From the NCBI RefSeq assembly GCF_963924675.1, contig NC_089220.1, positions 50,354,639 to 50,418,638 on the forward strand: a stretch of DNA of 64,000 bases, read 5' to 3'. Made by a program: the position numbers and the translations under genes. Origin of the DNA: Phocoena phocoena (taxonomy: Eukaryota; Chordata; Mammalia; Artiodactyla; Phocoenidae). The notes below the pieces were generated by a model. The model was not told the DNA's origin, searched no databases, and saw only the letters and a list, made by a program, of their open reading frames with translations. How positions within the stretch are numbered: the stretch's first letter is position 1; each line of letters starts with the position of its first letter. This document shows positions 21,261 through 31,609 of the stretch, one piece after another.

Positions 21261-21426
21261 CATGGCAAAGGTCAAGCCGACTCCTTTGTAGCTCACTCTG
21301 CTTAGGGCCCTGCTTTGCTCATCCCTGGCTCCCGTTTCTGGGACTGACTTTTGGGAGTGACTAGGTGAAGTTCAGAAGACAGGTCTGACTAACTCTCTTA
21401 AGAGGAAACTTTAACCAACATTTGTT
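21261..21426 (+). repeat. diverged duplication, copy 2
   Basis: Partner of 19223-19401 in the same orientation, ~1.9 kb downstream. It carries a 14-nt addition (GACTTTTGGGAGTG) that looks like a local duplication of the neighbouring GGGACTGA. The two copies differ by many substitutions, so the event is old. Confidence 0.85.
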
Positions 21427-21514
21427 CATCTAAATGGAATCTGGTTTGTTTTATCACTTCACAGTCAATTTTGGAACTTCATCTGTGTCAGACACTTAAC
21501 TCCACCTCATTTTT

Positions 21515-21649
21515 TGAATCCCACCCCTGCACTTCTCGGCATGTGGGATCTTAGTTCCTCAACCAGGAACCAGGGATCAAACTGTGCCCCCTGCAGTCCT
21601 GCAGTGGAAGCTCAGAGTCGTAACCCCTGGACTGCCAGGGAATTCCCAG
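21515..21649 (-). mobile_element. CHR-related SINE, mini form
   Basis: A diverged reverse-oriented element: CGGCATGTGGGATCTTAG to ACTGCCAGGGAATTCCC. The flanks CTCCACCTCATTTTT and CTCCACCTTGTTTTT look like a decayed duplication. Small internal duplications (AACCAGG, CAGTCCTGCAGT) are present. Confidence 0.85.
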
Positions 21650-21664
21650 CTCCACCTTGTTTTT

Positions 21665-22988
21665 AAACAGCTGCTTAGATTTCCCAGCATGTGGGTGTAC
21701 CATATTTAAAAAAATTACTCTCTTATTGATGGTTATCTAAAGTTGTTTGAACTTTGAAACTTCGAACCTTTACAGACAGTACTGAATTTAATATCATTGT
21801 ATATGCATCCTCATGTACATGTACAAGAATTTCTGTAGGATATGGTTCTTATCCCACCTAGGAGTCTTCATTGCTGATTGAGTTAGTGTTTCTTAGTTTT
21901 CTTCTGTCAAATTCTTGCTTATTTCCAGCCTGGAACTGTTAAAAATTTTTTTTAAAACAGTTTAAGCCCATTTATCTTGCAGGTTGGGTGGTTTTACCTT
22001 GCATAATAAGATTAAATGACGGTACATACTACTTCAACTATATCTGAAGACTAGGAGAGATTTTATGATTTAAGAGAGAGATAGCATTTTTGGTTTTTCT
22101 TCCTCATACTTCATGGCAGATTCTGGTAAATTTCCCTCTCCTTAATATCATTCTCCTCCATGTTGCTTACTAACATTTGGTTCGGGACAATAATGGAGCA
22201 GTGTAAAACTAGATTTCCCAGGCTTTCTTAGAAATGGAGTGACACAGTTCTGACCAGTGAGATACAAGTCCAGGAAAACTATTCTTTTCCTGACAAATGA
22301 ACAGATTCAGTAGGCACACATCTTTTACTTCTAGCCTTTTGCCTTTCCTCTTTCCTTTCTGTTGCTTCCTAGAAGGAAGTTTCGATGTCTCTGTGACCAT
22401 GAGGACAAGAGCCACATGCTAAAGATGGAGGAGCAGGAAGTTACAAGATGCCTGCATTGTTGGTGATTTCTTTGAGCACCTGGTCCAGCCATGGTTGGCC
22501 TGCCTCTGATTTCTGCTTCCATAAGATAAATAAACCCTAATTTGTAAAGGCAATCACGTCAGTTCCTGCTGCATGCGGCTTAACACAATCCAAACAGAGT
22601 CTTATCTTAGTTACTGAACAAACATAACTCAGCCCCACTGAGTGAATTTTCTAAAGATTCCTATCTCTGACCTTCAAAACTCTATGTTCCATGTCAAAGA
22701 CTTAAGGTTTTTTTTTCTAGCAAAGTATTCTAATTTATTGCTTTACATATAACTATATATCTGTATATCTCTAATGTAATTATTTTTTGAACTATTATGC
22801 AAAAATTAAAAAATATCTTGAGGATTGTGACAAAAATTTGTGCTTGTTTAGTAGATTTTTTTTTTTGTTCTTTGTCTTTGGCATCGGCTGTCTGTTTCAT
22901 GAGAAAATGAATTTAAAACTTCTAATATGTGAGGCATCTTTCCCTAAGAAACCCAGGAGGAAGGCAGTGTCATCCTGAGCACTGTTGT
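21665..22988. other. unique or old DNA, no gene recognised
   Basis: The 21690-21850 part (TTACTCTCTTATTGATGG, AAGAATTTCTGTAGGATATG) is probably an old antisense L1. The rest is unassigned, and frames of 60-73 codons are uninformative. Confidence 0.4.
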
Positions 22989-23003
22989 CAGGTTGTTGTC
23001 TTT

Positions 23004-23358
23004 TTTTTAAAAAATTTAATTTATTTATTTTCGGCTGCATTGGGTCTTCGTTGCTGTGAGTGGGCTTTCTCTAGTTGCGGCGAGTGGGGGGCTACTCTTT
23101 GTTGCGGCACACGGGCTTCTCATTGCAGTAGCTTCTCTTGTTTCGTGTAGAGCACGGGCTCTAGGCACGCAGGCTTCAGTACTTGTGGCACACGGGCTCA
23201 GTAGTTGTGGCTCGCAGGCTCTAGAGTGCAGGCTTAGTAGTTGTGGCGCACAGGCTTAGTTGCTCTGCGACATGTGGGATCTTCCTGGACCAGGGCTCAA
23301 ACCTGTGTCCCCTGCATTGGCAGGCGGATTCTTAACCACTGTGCCACCAGGGAAGCCC
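23004..23358 (-). mobile_element. CHR SINE, long form
   Basis: Complete, ~355 bp, reverse-oriented: T tail, TTCGGCTGCATTGGGTCTTC, then GTGCCACCAGGGAAGCCC. The target duplication CAGGTTGTTGTCTTT is perfect over 15 bp (22989-23003, 23359-23373). Confidence 0.97.
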
Positions 23359-23373
23359 CAGGTTGTTGTCTTT

Positions 23374-23737
23374 AGAGCATATAGAGTAGATGATTTCCTC
23401 CTGGTGCCAGGTTTGAAGGCGGCGGCGGGGTGGGGTCGGAGGGAGGGGCTGTGGAACAGTAATAAAGTAATGTTTTAAATAAACATTTCATCAGAGTAAA
23501 AGCACGTGGGAGAAACATCTTTTTCACTTTGTTGATGGAGTGAGTTTGCTTTCATTAAAAAAAAAAAGTTTGAAAGCTCTTGATAGCGTGAGTTAAAGGG
23601 ATTGATCCGCTGGAGCCATTACCTTCCCGAGTCACTGAGAGAAGGGTGTGAGTGTGTCTGGGTGGGGAGGGAATTGCTGGAGGATGGGGTGGGAATTGAA
23701 CATGTATGAGAAAGTTTGGTATATATTATACATTTGG
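23374..23737. other. unique DNA, no gene recognised
   Basis: Includes a GC-rich patch near 23417 (GGCGGCGGGG) and a poly(A) run at 23558. No gene is seen. Confidence 0.5.
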
Positions 23738-24211
23738 AGTATTAGTTTCCTAGGGCTGCTATAACACACAGACTGGGTGGCTTAAAACCACAGACATGAA
23801 TTGTCTCACGGTTCTGGAAACTAGAAGACCAAAACCAAGGTGTCGATAGGGTCACGTTCCCTCTAAAGCCTGTAGGAGAATCCTTCCTGGGCTCTGCCTT
23901 GCTTCTGATGGTGGCCGGCAATCTCTGGTGTACCTCAGCTTATAGCTGTGTCACTCCACTCCTGTCTTCGAGTAGCATTCTCCTGTGTCTCTTCATGTTG
24001 TCTTCCCTCCATGCGTGTCGGTCTCTGTGTCCAAATCCACCCTTTTATAAAAACACCAGTCATATTGGATTAGAGCCCCACACATTAGGACCTCATTTTG
24101 ATTTGATTACCTCTGTAAAGGCTCTATTTCCAAAACAGGTTTCATGATGAGGTACTTAGGGGTGAGGACTTCAATATATCTCTTTTGGGGGATACAATTC
24201 AACCTATGACA
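23738..24211 (-). mobile_element. MaLR-type LTR (MLT1-like), antisense
   Basis: TTAGTTTCCTAGGGCTGCTA, TGGGTGGCTTAAAACCACAG, CACGGTTCTGGAAACTAGAA and GGGGGATACAATTCAACCTA are the antisense hallmarks of an MLT1-class solo LTR. It is non-coding and old. The 82-codon plus frame inside is not a gene. Confidence 0.8.
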
Positions 24212-25272
24212 AAAGGTTTTCCGAATCTAACCTGAAACAATCAGGAAAGAGTTTCTTGCATATATCCACTATTACCTGAATTTTGGAGCAGGGAAGCAAA
24301 ATAGTGAATTTGATGCCATTGGTTGTAAGCACTTTACCTCCTTGAGAGTTTCCCTCCTAGATGTCATGTTCCTTTTTGCCTCCCATTAAAACCATTGCCT
24401 GGTCCTAATCAAGTTCCGTTTAGGCCTCTCCTTCTAGTGGTGCCCCTGGGATCTTGGCCTTTCCAGACCCCTCCTTCCCATCAAGAGCGCTAGGTTTCAA
24501 AATGTCATTTTTCATGGCCACCTCCCTGCACTTGGGGTGGAGTAATTCCATGGCGCTAAGTCCATCCTGGTCACCCCTGAGACGTTCGCTGTCCATTCTC
24601 ATAATGAGGTCTTGATATCCCTGGGCAATTACTCTTAAGCAAAGTGGTTGGTCTCCATCTGCAATTTCTGATTTCCTCTCCCCTTCTTAGGGTAATTACC
24701 CCTTTCCTTATTCACTACCTTCTTTTTCAGTTCAGCAAAATGTTTACCCTTTCCCCCAATAATGATTTCTTTCAGAGTGGGGCTATTGGTTCATCAGGAG
24801 GCTCTGGAGTTTTCTTCCAGTTAGGCCTGGACCCTGGGACCACAAAAGGCACAGCCATTTTCTCTGGAAGAAGGCTTTAGCCTTTAGAACTGTTGTAGGC
24901 CATAGAAAAAGGGAACAGAGATGCTTGCAGCCCATTCTTGGAAAGGATGCTTTATCCCCCAGAATGGGCAGAATGACTTCTTCTAAATACAGCAAACAGG
25001 AAGACAAACAAAGTGAGATTTCCTGTTAAAAGCAAGTTGGACATTTGTATCCTGTGACAGGCAGATTCTCTGGGCTAGTCTTGTTTTAGCAGGTCCATAA
25101 ATAGACTTCAAGAGCCACTTGGGGGGCGAGAGTGTTTGGTCATGGATGTAGTCTTAGTTCTTTCCCTTTTGCAGACACATAGTAGCTAACTCATTAAGAA
25201 GTGATTTTCTGAGCCTAAAATAACCTTCAGTTAAGTTTTATGTTGTGAAAGATCCCGTTACATAACTTGGCT
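24212..25272. other. unique DNA, no gene recognised
   Basis: No repeat is recognised. Frames of 60-78 codons on both strands are at chance length. Confidence 0.45.
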
Positions 25273-25338
25273 GGTTATTACATATTGCCACTATAACAAA
25301 GTTACCACAAATTTGGTGGCTTAAAATATCAGAGATTA

Positions 25339-25500
25339 TAGGGAGTGTGGGAGGGAGATGCAAGAGGGAGCAGATATGGGGATATATGTATATGTATAGC
25401 TGATTCACTGTTATGCAGCAGAAACGAATACACCATTGTAAAGCCATTATACTCCAAGAAAGATGTTAAAAAACAAAAATAAAATGCAAAAAGAAAAGAA
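25339..25500 (+). mobile_element. L1 3' end, 5'-truncated
   Basis: A sense-strand L1 3' terminus: GGGGATATATGTATATGTAT, GCTGATTCACTGTTATGCAG, AAGCCATTATACTCCAAG, with an A-rich tail. The flanks ATCAGAGATTA (25328-) and ATCAGAAATTA (25501-25511) form the duplication. It is only 162 bp. Confidence 0.9.
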
Positions 25501-25832
25501 ATCAGAAATTAATTCTGTCTCAGTTCTGGAGGCCGGAAGTCTGCAATCGGTATCACTTGGCAGAAGTCTGGGTGTTGGCAGGGCCCCACTCCCTTCAGAG
25601 GCTGTCTTCCAGCTTCTGGTGGCTGCTGGCATTTCTTGGCTTGTGGCTGCATCACTCCAATATCTGCCTCCATGGTCTCATGGTCTCATTGCCTCCCCCT
25701 CTTCTGTCTGTGTCAGATCTTCCCCTGCCTTGCTTGTTAAGGGTTCCTGTGATTGCATTTAGGACCCAGCTGGATAATTCAGGATGCTCTCCCCATCTCA
25801 GATCCTGAACTTAATCACATCAGCAAGGTCTT

Positions 25833-25948
25833 TGTCATATAAGGGGACATTTTCCAGAGATTAGTAGATTATTTTTTTGGCCGCACCCCATGTCATATAA
25901 GGGGACATTTTCCAGAGATTAGTAGATTATTTTTTTGGCCGCACCCCA
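25833..25948. repeat. perfect 58-bp tandem duplication
   Basis: 25833-25890 and 25891-25948 are identical. The unit spans LTR flank, the SINE target duplication TTCCAGAGATTAG and the first ~20 bp of the SINE tail end (TTTTTTTGGCCGCACCCC). The target duplication therefore appears three times (25851, 25909, 26048). Confidence 0.97.
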
Positions 25949-26045
25949 CGGTACGTGGGATCTTAGTTCCCTGACCAGGGATCGAACCCCGTCACCCCTG
26001 CATTGGAAGCACGGAGTCTTAACCACTGGACCACCAGGGAAGTCC
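25930..26045 (-). mobile_element. CHR-related SINE, mini form
   Basis: Reverse-oriented ~116 bp element: TTTTTGGCCGCACCCCACGG to GGACCACCAGGGAAGTCC. Target duplication TTCCAGAGATTAG (25909-25921 and 26048-26060), plus the extra left copy created by the tandem duplication. Confidence 0.93.
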
Positions 26046-26368
26046 AGTTCCAGAGATTAGGATCTGATATCTTTTGGTGCCGTTATTCAGCCCACCACCT
26101 GTATTATGTGTGACAGACATGCATCTGCCAGGGACCTCTCAACACTGGGCTGCCTGCCTTTTGAATAGGCCTTTGTCCCAGCTGATAACTCTTCCCTTTG
26201 TTATTATGAGGGCCCCAGCACTCTCCCTGGCCACTGGTGTGTTAGCAGGGAGAACTGTAGAAATGAGTTTTCGTATGGCCCGAGGTCTCTGCCCACAGCC
26301 TTAGTAATAAATGGCAGACCAAGGAATCTGGGTTAATTGCCTCAGCACATGGAGGTGCACTGAGGCGG

Positions 26369-26406
<38 letters not shown>

Positions 26407-26420
26407 GTGTGTGTGTGTGT
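26369..26420. repeat. compound (GT)n(AT)n(GT)n microsatellite
   Basis: About 52 bp: GT units, then AT units (from ~26392), then GT units. Confidence 0.97.
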
Positions 26421-26694
26421 TCACTGTGTTCCTGATTAAGAGAAATGTATCCTCCCCTTGACTTTGAGACTTGGCTTTTGCTCTGGACTCAAGGGTCATG
26501 GGGCACTGACTATTTATTTGCAAAGAGGCTCACCGAAATCTCATCCTACCTGTGAATTCCTTCCTGCCCCTCAAAGACAAAGAATCCTTCCTCGAGGTTC
26601 TGGTATCCCTGAAGCGCTACTACCTAAAGACCACAGGAGGTAGGAGGGAGCCACAGATGGCTCAGGATTCTTGCTCTAACTCAGAGTAACTGTT

Positions 26695-26828
26695 TTTTTT
26701 TTTAAACATCTTTATTGGAATATAACTGCTTTACAATGGTGTGTTAGTTTCTGCTGTATAACAAAGTGAATCAGCTATATGTATACATACATCCCCATAT
26801 ATCCTCTCCCTCTTGCATCTCCCTCCCA
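26695..26828 (-). mobile_element. L1 3' end, strongly 5'-truncated
   Basis: Only ~134 bp: poly(T), AAACATCTTTATTGGAATAT, through CTCTTGCATCTCCCTCCC. The target duplication CAGAGTAACTGTT is perfect (26682-26694, 26829-26841). It belongs to the same young L1 lineage as the copies at 49 and 59 kb, which share the AAACATCTTTATTGG start. Confidence 0.95.
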
Positions 26829-27024
26829 CAGAGTAACTGTTAATTCAGAGCCGGGCTGTGGAGTCTTCCTTGAGGGTTGTTATAGCTTGTAGAAAGCCTC
26901 AGTGGATATGTTTTCCCCCATCTTGATCCCTGGGATTTGGCTATGCTGTTTGTTATTGATAAGGTTTTGGGAAAATGGTGTAATTTAACAAAGGTTATTG
27001 GTTTTATTCTCCTGGTGCTTCTTT

Positions 27025-27233
27025 TTTTTTTTTTTTTTTTTTGAGGTATGCGGGCCTCTCCCTGTTGTGGCCTCTCCCGTTGCAGAGCACAGGCTCCGGA
27101 CGTGCAGGCTCAGCGACCATGGCTCACGGGCCCAGCCGCTCCGCGGCATGTGGGATCTTCCCGGACCGGGGCACGAACCCACGTCCCCTGCATCGGCAGG
27201 CGGACTCTCAACCACGGCGCCACCAGGGAAGCC
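27025..27233 (-). mobile_element. CHR SINE, compact form
   Basis: Complete reverse-oriented element. The target duplication CTCCTGGTGCTTCTTT is perfect over 16 bp (27009-27024, 27234-27249). The frames of 67-112 codons here are SINE-derived. Confidence 0.97.
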
Positions 27234-27249
27234 CTCCTGGTGCTTCTTT

Positions 27250-28404
27250 AATTAGGCTGCTGACACCAAGCAAGGCAAGGGTTTTGACATTCAGAACAAG
27301 ACCTAGAGTTGAGTTAGATCCAAACTTTGAATCACTAAGGACCCAGGAGGTAATTTTCCTGTACCCAATTAGCATTTAAATTTGAACCCATTAACATGGC
27401 TCTTTGCGGAATTTTCCCTTCGTTTACCTTTTCTAAACAGGAACCACTGGCATGGAAGGTTATCTCTATAGTAATGAAAATATAATTAGTATTAAAATAC
27501 GTCCACCATCTTGTCTCATGTTAGTTCTTAATCCCTGTATATATATTTTTCTGAGCCAAGGTGTTCTCCGTCTCTTTTCAATCCTAGGAAAGTCACTTAA
27601 TCCCTTGCCATAGGCTATGATAACGGTGTAGCTAATGCCCTTTGATTCATTACGCAGAAGACAGATGTATTGTCTTCTGAGGATGGTACATCTACCCAAG
27701 CGTATCCCTTTGAGTTAATTATGGTCATTGCTTTACTGCGTTCTGGACGCCGTTTCCGTTTGGGAAGTGTAACCAGTGAAGATGTTGGGAATTTGGTGTA
27801 TGAGAAGCAGCTGCTCCCAGACTGTGGAACACTGGTGCTTTACCGGTGGTTTGACAAAAGGCAACCCCGAAGTACATAAGTGAATGCGAAGAATTAAGTT
27901 CTCCCCTAAATAGTTCTTAGATCATCTACTATTACGGGCAACCTTGAGCACACCGAAAATGACTGACCGAGGAGCAGGTGCATATTGATGGGGAGATTCC
28001 GAGACTGCTGATCTGGCTTAGGTGGAGTTAGTTTTCTTGCGGACCTGGGGACTCGTAGTCGTAATGTTGTTAAATCGCAAACACCTGCTATAATATGACT
28101 TTTTTTCCTGCTAATACAAATGTTCCTAAGTTGTGTGATGCAATAAGTACTTCCATGGCGTCGAAAGAAAAGGATTTAGGATAGAGCTGAGAGGCTTTCC
28201 TCAGCTGAGGTACGTCAGGGAGCATCTACAGACTGGGTGCTCCCTCCATCAAGCAGGGAGGGGCAGGGTAGGGGAGCTGAGTTGTGGCTGTGTGGTGTTG
28301 GCTCAGGCGGTGGTTTTTGTGTGTTAATTGAAACTTGCAGCTGGGGTTGTTCTTGTTTCCACGTCTCTTGTTTGGGGTCAGACAACCATTCCAACAGTAT
28401 TTTC
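27250..28404. other. unique DNA, no gene recognised
   Basis: Repeat-poor for more than 1.1 kb. A 69-codon frame (27670-27879) was considered and is not convincing. Confidence 0.45.
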
Positions 28405-28418
28405 TGAGGACTGTTTTT

Positions 28419-28640
28419 ATTTTTATTTTTTATTTTTTTAATTTTTTTGCGGTACGCGGGCCTCTCACTCTTGTGGCCTCTCCCGTTGCGGAGCACAGGC
28501 TCCGGACGCGCAGGCTCAGCGGCCATGGCTCACGGGCCCAGCCGCTCCGCGGCACGTGGGATCTTCCCAGACCGGGGCACGAACCCGTGTTCCCTGCATC
28601 GGCAGGCGGACTCTCAACCACTGCGCCACCAGGGAAGCCC
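28419..28640 (-). mobile_element. CHR SINE, compact form
   Basis: Complete reverse-oriented element with a T-rich (TTTTA)n tail. The target duplication TGAGGACTGTTTTT is perfect (28405-28418, 28641-28654). Confidence 0.97.
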
Positions 28641-28889
28641 TGAGGACTGTTTTTGAAGCCTTGTGGTTTATTGGCTAGTTGAAATAGGGGGCAGGGACGG
28701 TGGTTGCCAAAAAAAGAGAGAAATAGAGGCAAAGGTAGAAGACATGGCAGAAGCTGAGGGCCCTTTATTGGGTTTGTCTTAGTCCTTTTATGTGTTTTGC
28801 AAAGGGTACCCGGGCTTCTAGTTCCTTCCTACTTTAGTATTTTGAGAATTACTAGGAAAAATGATTGGCTTCAGGTGAATTCCATTTGT

Positions 28890-29187
28890 AGAAAACTATA
28901 AATAATCTATACATATAAATTACATATAAGTATATATTATATTTAAAATATACTTATATAGCACAAATATATATTATAAAAACATAACTTAAAATAATAA
29001 TATATAAATATATATTTTAAATATAGACAATATAAACATATCACATAAAATATATATTATATGTGAATAAATTATAGTGTTATATTTATTGCATAAATAT
29101 GTTATCTAAATATCTAAATATGTAATATGTATTATATTATAAATACATTATATAAAATAAATATGTGATAAAATACATTGATTGCAT
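28890..29187. repeat. AT-rich low-complexity tract
   Basis: About 300 bp, almost only A and T, directly abutting the 3' end of a reverse-oriented long CHR SINE. Contains a 12-bp inverted repeat, ATATAAGTATAT (28924-28935) with ATATACTTATAT (28948-28959). It may have expanded from the SINE's A/T-rich tail. Confidence 0.9.
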
Positions 29188-29502
29188 GTCGTCTTCGTTG
29201 CTGTGCACGGGCTTTCTCTAGTTGCAGCAAGCGGGGGCTACTCTTCGCTGTGGTGCGCGGGCTTCTCGTTGCAGTGGCTTCTCTTTTTGCGGAGCACGGG
29301 GCTCTAGGCGCATGGGCTTCAGTAGTTGCAGCACATGGGCTCAGTAGTTGTGGCTCGTGGACTCTAGAGTGCAGGCTCAGTAGCTGTGGTGCAAGGGCTT
29401 AGTTGCTCCGCAGCATGTAGGATCTTCCTGGACCAGGGCTCGAACCCGTGCCACCTGCATTGACAGGTGGATTCTTAACCGCTGCACCACCAGGGAAGTC
29501 CC
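29188..29502 (-). mobile_element. CHR SINE, long form
   Basis: Reverse-oriented: CGTCTTCGTTGCTGTGCACG, TTTCTCTAGTTGCAGCAAGC, ending GCACCACCAGGGAAGTCCC. The usual TTTATT tail has merged with the AT-rich tract, so no clear target duplication is visible. Confidence 0.93.
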
Positions 29503-30524
29503 TACATGTTTCTTTAAAATGACTTACATTTACAAAGTAAAAAGCCTGATTTTAAAAAAAAAATTTCGACTCAGGAATTTGGAGTGGTTGTGAGTGGTAG
29601 TTTTCTCCTCAAGATGGTGCTCAAGGTGCTCATGGGCTTTAATTTTCTGTGTTGAATAAAAATTTGTAGTACTCTATAAATTATGTCACAATCTACGGAA
29701 TTATTTTCATGTAGTTCTGACAATTCTGTCACACGTCTTACGGTTCTAAAAGTTTTGCCCCTTTTGGGCTCACAGGGTGTTACTTTGCGGGTAGGCTGGC
29801 AGTGGAAGTTGGGAGTCCTGGGTCCCTTCTTACACCCCTGGTGTTATGCACTTGCTAGAAATTATTTATCCAAGCAATTGTTGTCTTCTTAAAAGATCTC
29901 CACGGGGTCGATGATATACATTTATTCTACTGCTGTTAGTGCCTGAAACATAATAGAAATTCTTCTTAGCCTGCCTTCAGAACTAGTCTTGTGAGCACAC
30001 ACATTTAGAAATTCTTTCTCAGTGCTTTATGCGCATTTTGGATGAAAAAGTAGCTTTAACAAGTTTCATTGTCCACATTATTGACTGACTTTAGCGGTCA
30101 ATTCTAGTTAGCTGTTCTCGGTCAAGAAATTCTTTCCTTAAAGGGAAGAAAAATCCCACTAGTTAGGAGAGACGAAAGAATAAATGCTACAAGACTTGAA
30201 GGTAACTGTAAGAAAGAATTTCCAAAATGTTTTGTGGACCAACATCTACTATTGTAGGAATAAGCATATAGCCACATAAGGGGGGTACTTTGAAGATTTT
30301 GTGTTTGTTAAGAAAGCACAACTCTACTGTGAATGAGGAACCCTGAGTGGATGTCAGATAAATCAGATGTGTTTGGTCACAGTAGGAAGTGTCAAGGCCA
30401 GGAAGCAAGTTCCATGGGTGGAATTACTGTCTTGGGTTATAATTAAATAAGGCTTTGGGGGAGGGGGACACAGGGACATAGGACAGAAAAAACAAGTTAC
30501 TTTTTAGGATTAAGAATATCCAGA
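29503..30524. other. unique DNA, no gene recognised
   Basis: About 1 kb without a recognised repeat or coding signal. Frames of 69-73 codons are uninformative. Confidence 0.5.
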
Positions 30525-30728
30525 GGGCCTCCCTGGTGGCGCAGTGGTTGAGAGTCCGCCTCCCGATGCAGGGGATGTGGGTTCATGCCCCGGTCCGGGA
30601 AGATCCCACATGCCGCGGAGCGGCTGGGCCCGTGAGCCATGGCCGCTGAGCCTGCGTGTCTGGAGCCTGTGCTCCGCAACGGGAGAGGCCACAACAGTGA
30701 GAGGCCCACGTACCGCAAAAAAAAAAAA
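30525..30728 (+). mobile_element. CHR SINE, compact form
   Basis: GGGCCTCCCTGGTGGCGCAG to CCACGTACCGC and A12. Immediately followed by the 5'-truncated long-form element at 30729, so no conventional duplication lies between them. Confidence 0.95.
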
Positions 30729-31043
30729 TCATCTGCCTGCCAACGCAGGGGACATGGGTTCGAGCCCTGGTCCGGGAAGATCTCACATGCTGGGGAGCAA
30801 CTAAGCCCGTGCACCACAACTACTGAGCCTGTGCTCTAGAGCCTGTGAGCCACAACTACTGAAGCCCACGCGCCTAGAGCTAGTGCTCCACAACAAGAGA
30901 AGCCACCGCAATGAGAAGCCTGTGCACCGCAACCAAGAGTAGCCCCCGCTTGCCGCAACTAGAGAAAGCCCATGCGCAGCAACGAAGACCCAACTCAGCC
31001 AAAAATAAATAAATAAATAATAAGTTAATTTTTAAAAAAAAAA
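30729..31043 (+). mobile_element. CHR SINE, long form, 5' end missing
   Basis: Begins at ATCATCTGCCTGCCAACGCA, i.e. inside the head, and runs to the (AAATA)n and A10 tail near 31043. The missing ~30 bp head coincides with the poly(A) end of the compact SINE on its left. Confidence 0.93.
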
Positions 31044-31421
31044 TCAGAAACTTTTCCCAAATGTGAAGTTCATCCTCTCCGGTTCAGAGACTCCACACTA
31101 CCCCAAGTGGTCAGTATTCTTTACTAACTACATATCTATACAGCCAGGGCGGTTCCAAGTAGTGACCTATCCTGAGAAGGTCTGAACTATATTTATTTAT
31201 TCAATCCACATTTCATGGCTGAAATTCATTTCTTTTAGAGATCTAGATATAAAAACAGATAGCATTTATAAATAAAAACAGATAGCATCACTTTTGCTGT
31301 GGGGCAAAATAACCCATTTCATTCCAGTTCTCCAGCCAACTTTACTAAATTCAAATAAGGACACTGCAAATGTATGCAAATTTGCAAATAAGGTGGCGAA
31401 CCACCATAACCATATCTGGAT
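31044..31421. other. unique DNA, no gene recognised
   Basis: Contains a short local repeat, ACAGATAGCAT, at ~31256 and ~31279. Nothing else is recognised. Confidence 0.45.
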
Positions 31422-31537
31422 ATTCTCAACCACTGGACTCTGGACTCTGGAGAGTCAATCTGGACTCTCAACCACTGCGCCACCAGGGAAGCCCCAGCAG
31501 GCAGATTCTTAACCACTGTGCCACCAGGGAAGTCCCC
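31422..31537 (-). repeat. cluster of orphan CHR SINE heads
   Basis: Two reverse-oriented SINE 5' ends stand side by side without bodies: CAACCACTGCGCCACCAGGG (31462-31495) and AACCACTGTGCCACCAGGGA (31496-31537). Part of a third, CTCAACCACTGGACTCTGGA, lies at 31424. TGGACTCT is repeated several times between them. Confidence 0.85.
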
Positions 31538-31609
31538 AAAGTTTTTGATTAATGAACAAAAAGCCTTTCTTTTCTCACAATCTTCAGATACTATTAGAAA
31601 ATTATACAA

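Larger units (their letters stand above)
25273..26105 (-). mobile_element. MaLR-like LTR, antisense, with nested insertions
   Basis: GTGGCTTAAAATATCAG before the L1 insert joins AAATTAATTCTGTCTCAGTT and TCTGGAGGCCGGAAGTCTGC after it, giving the usual antisense MLT1-like layout. It continues to GTGCCGTTATTCAGCCCACC. It hosts an L1 3' end, a mini SINE and a 58-bp tandem duplication. It is non-coding. Confidence 0.65.

Noticed and set aside
27670..27879. 69-codon frame in unique DNA
   Set aside because: Looks protein-like in composition but has no recognisable domain, no adjacent exon-like sequence, and is below the chance length limit.
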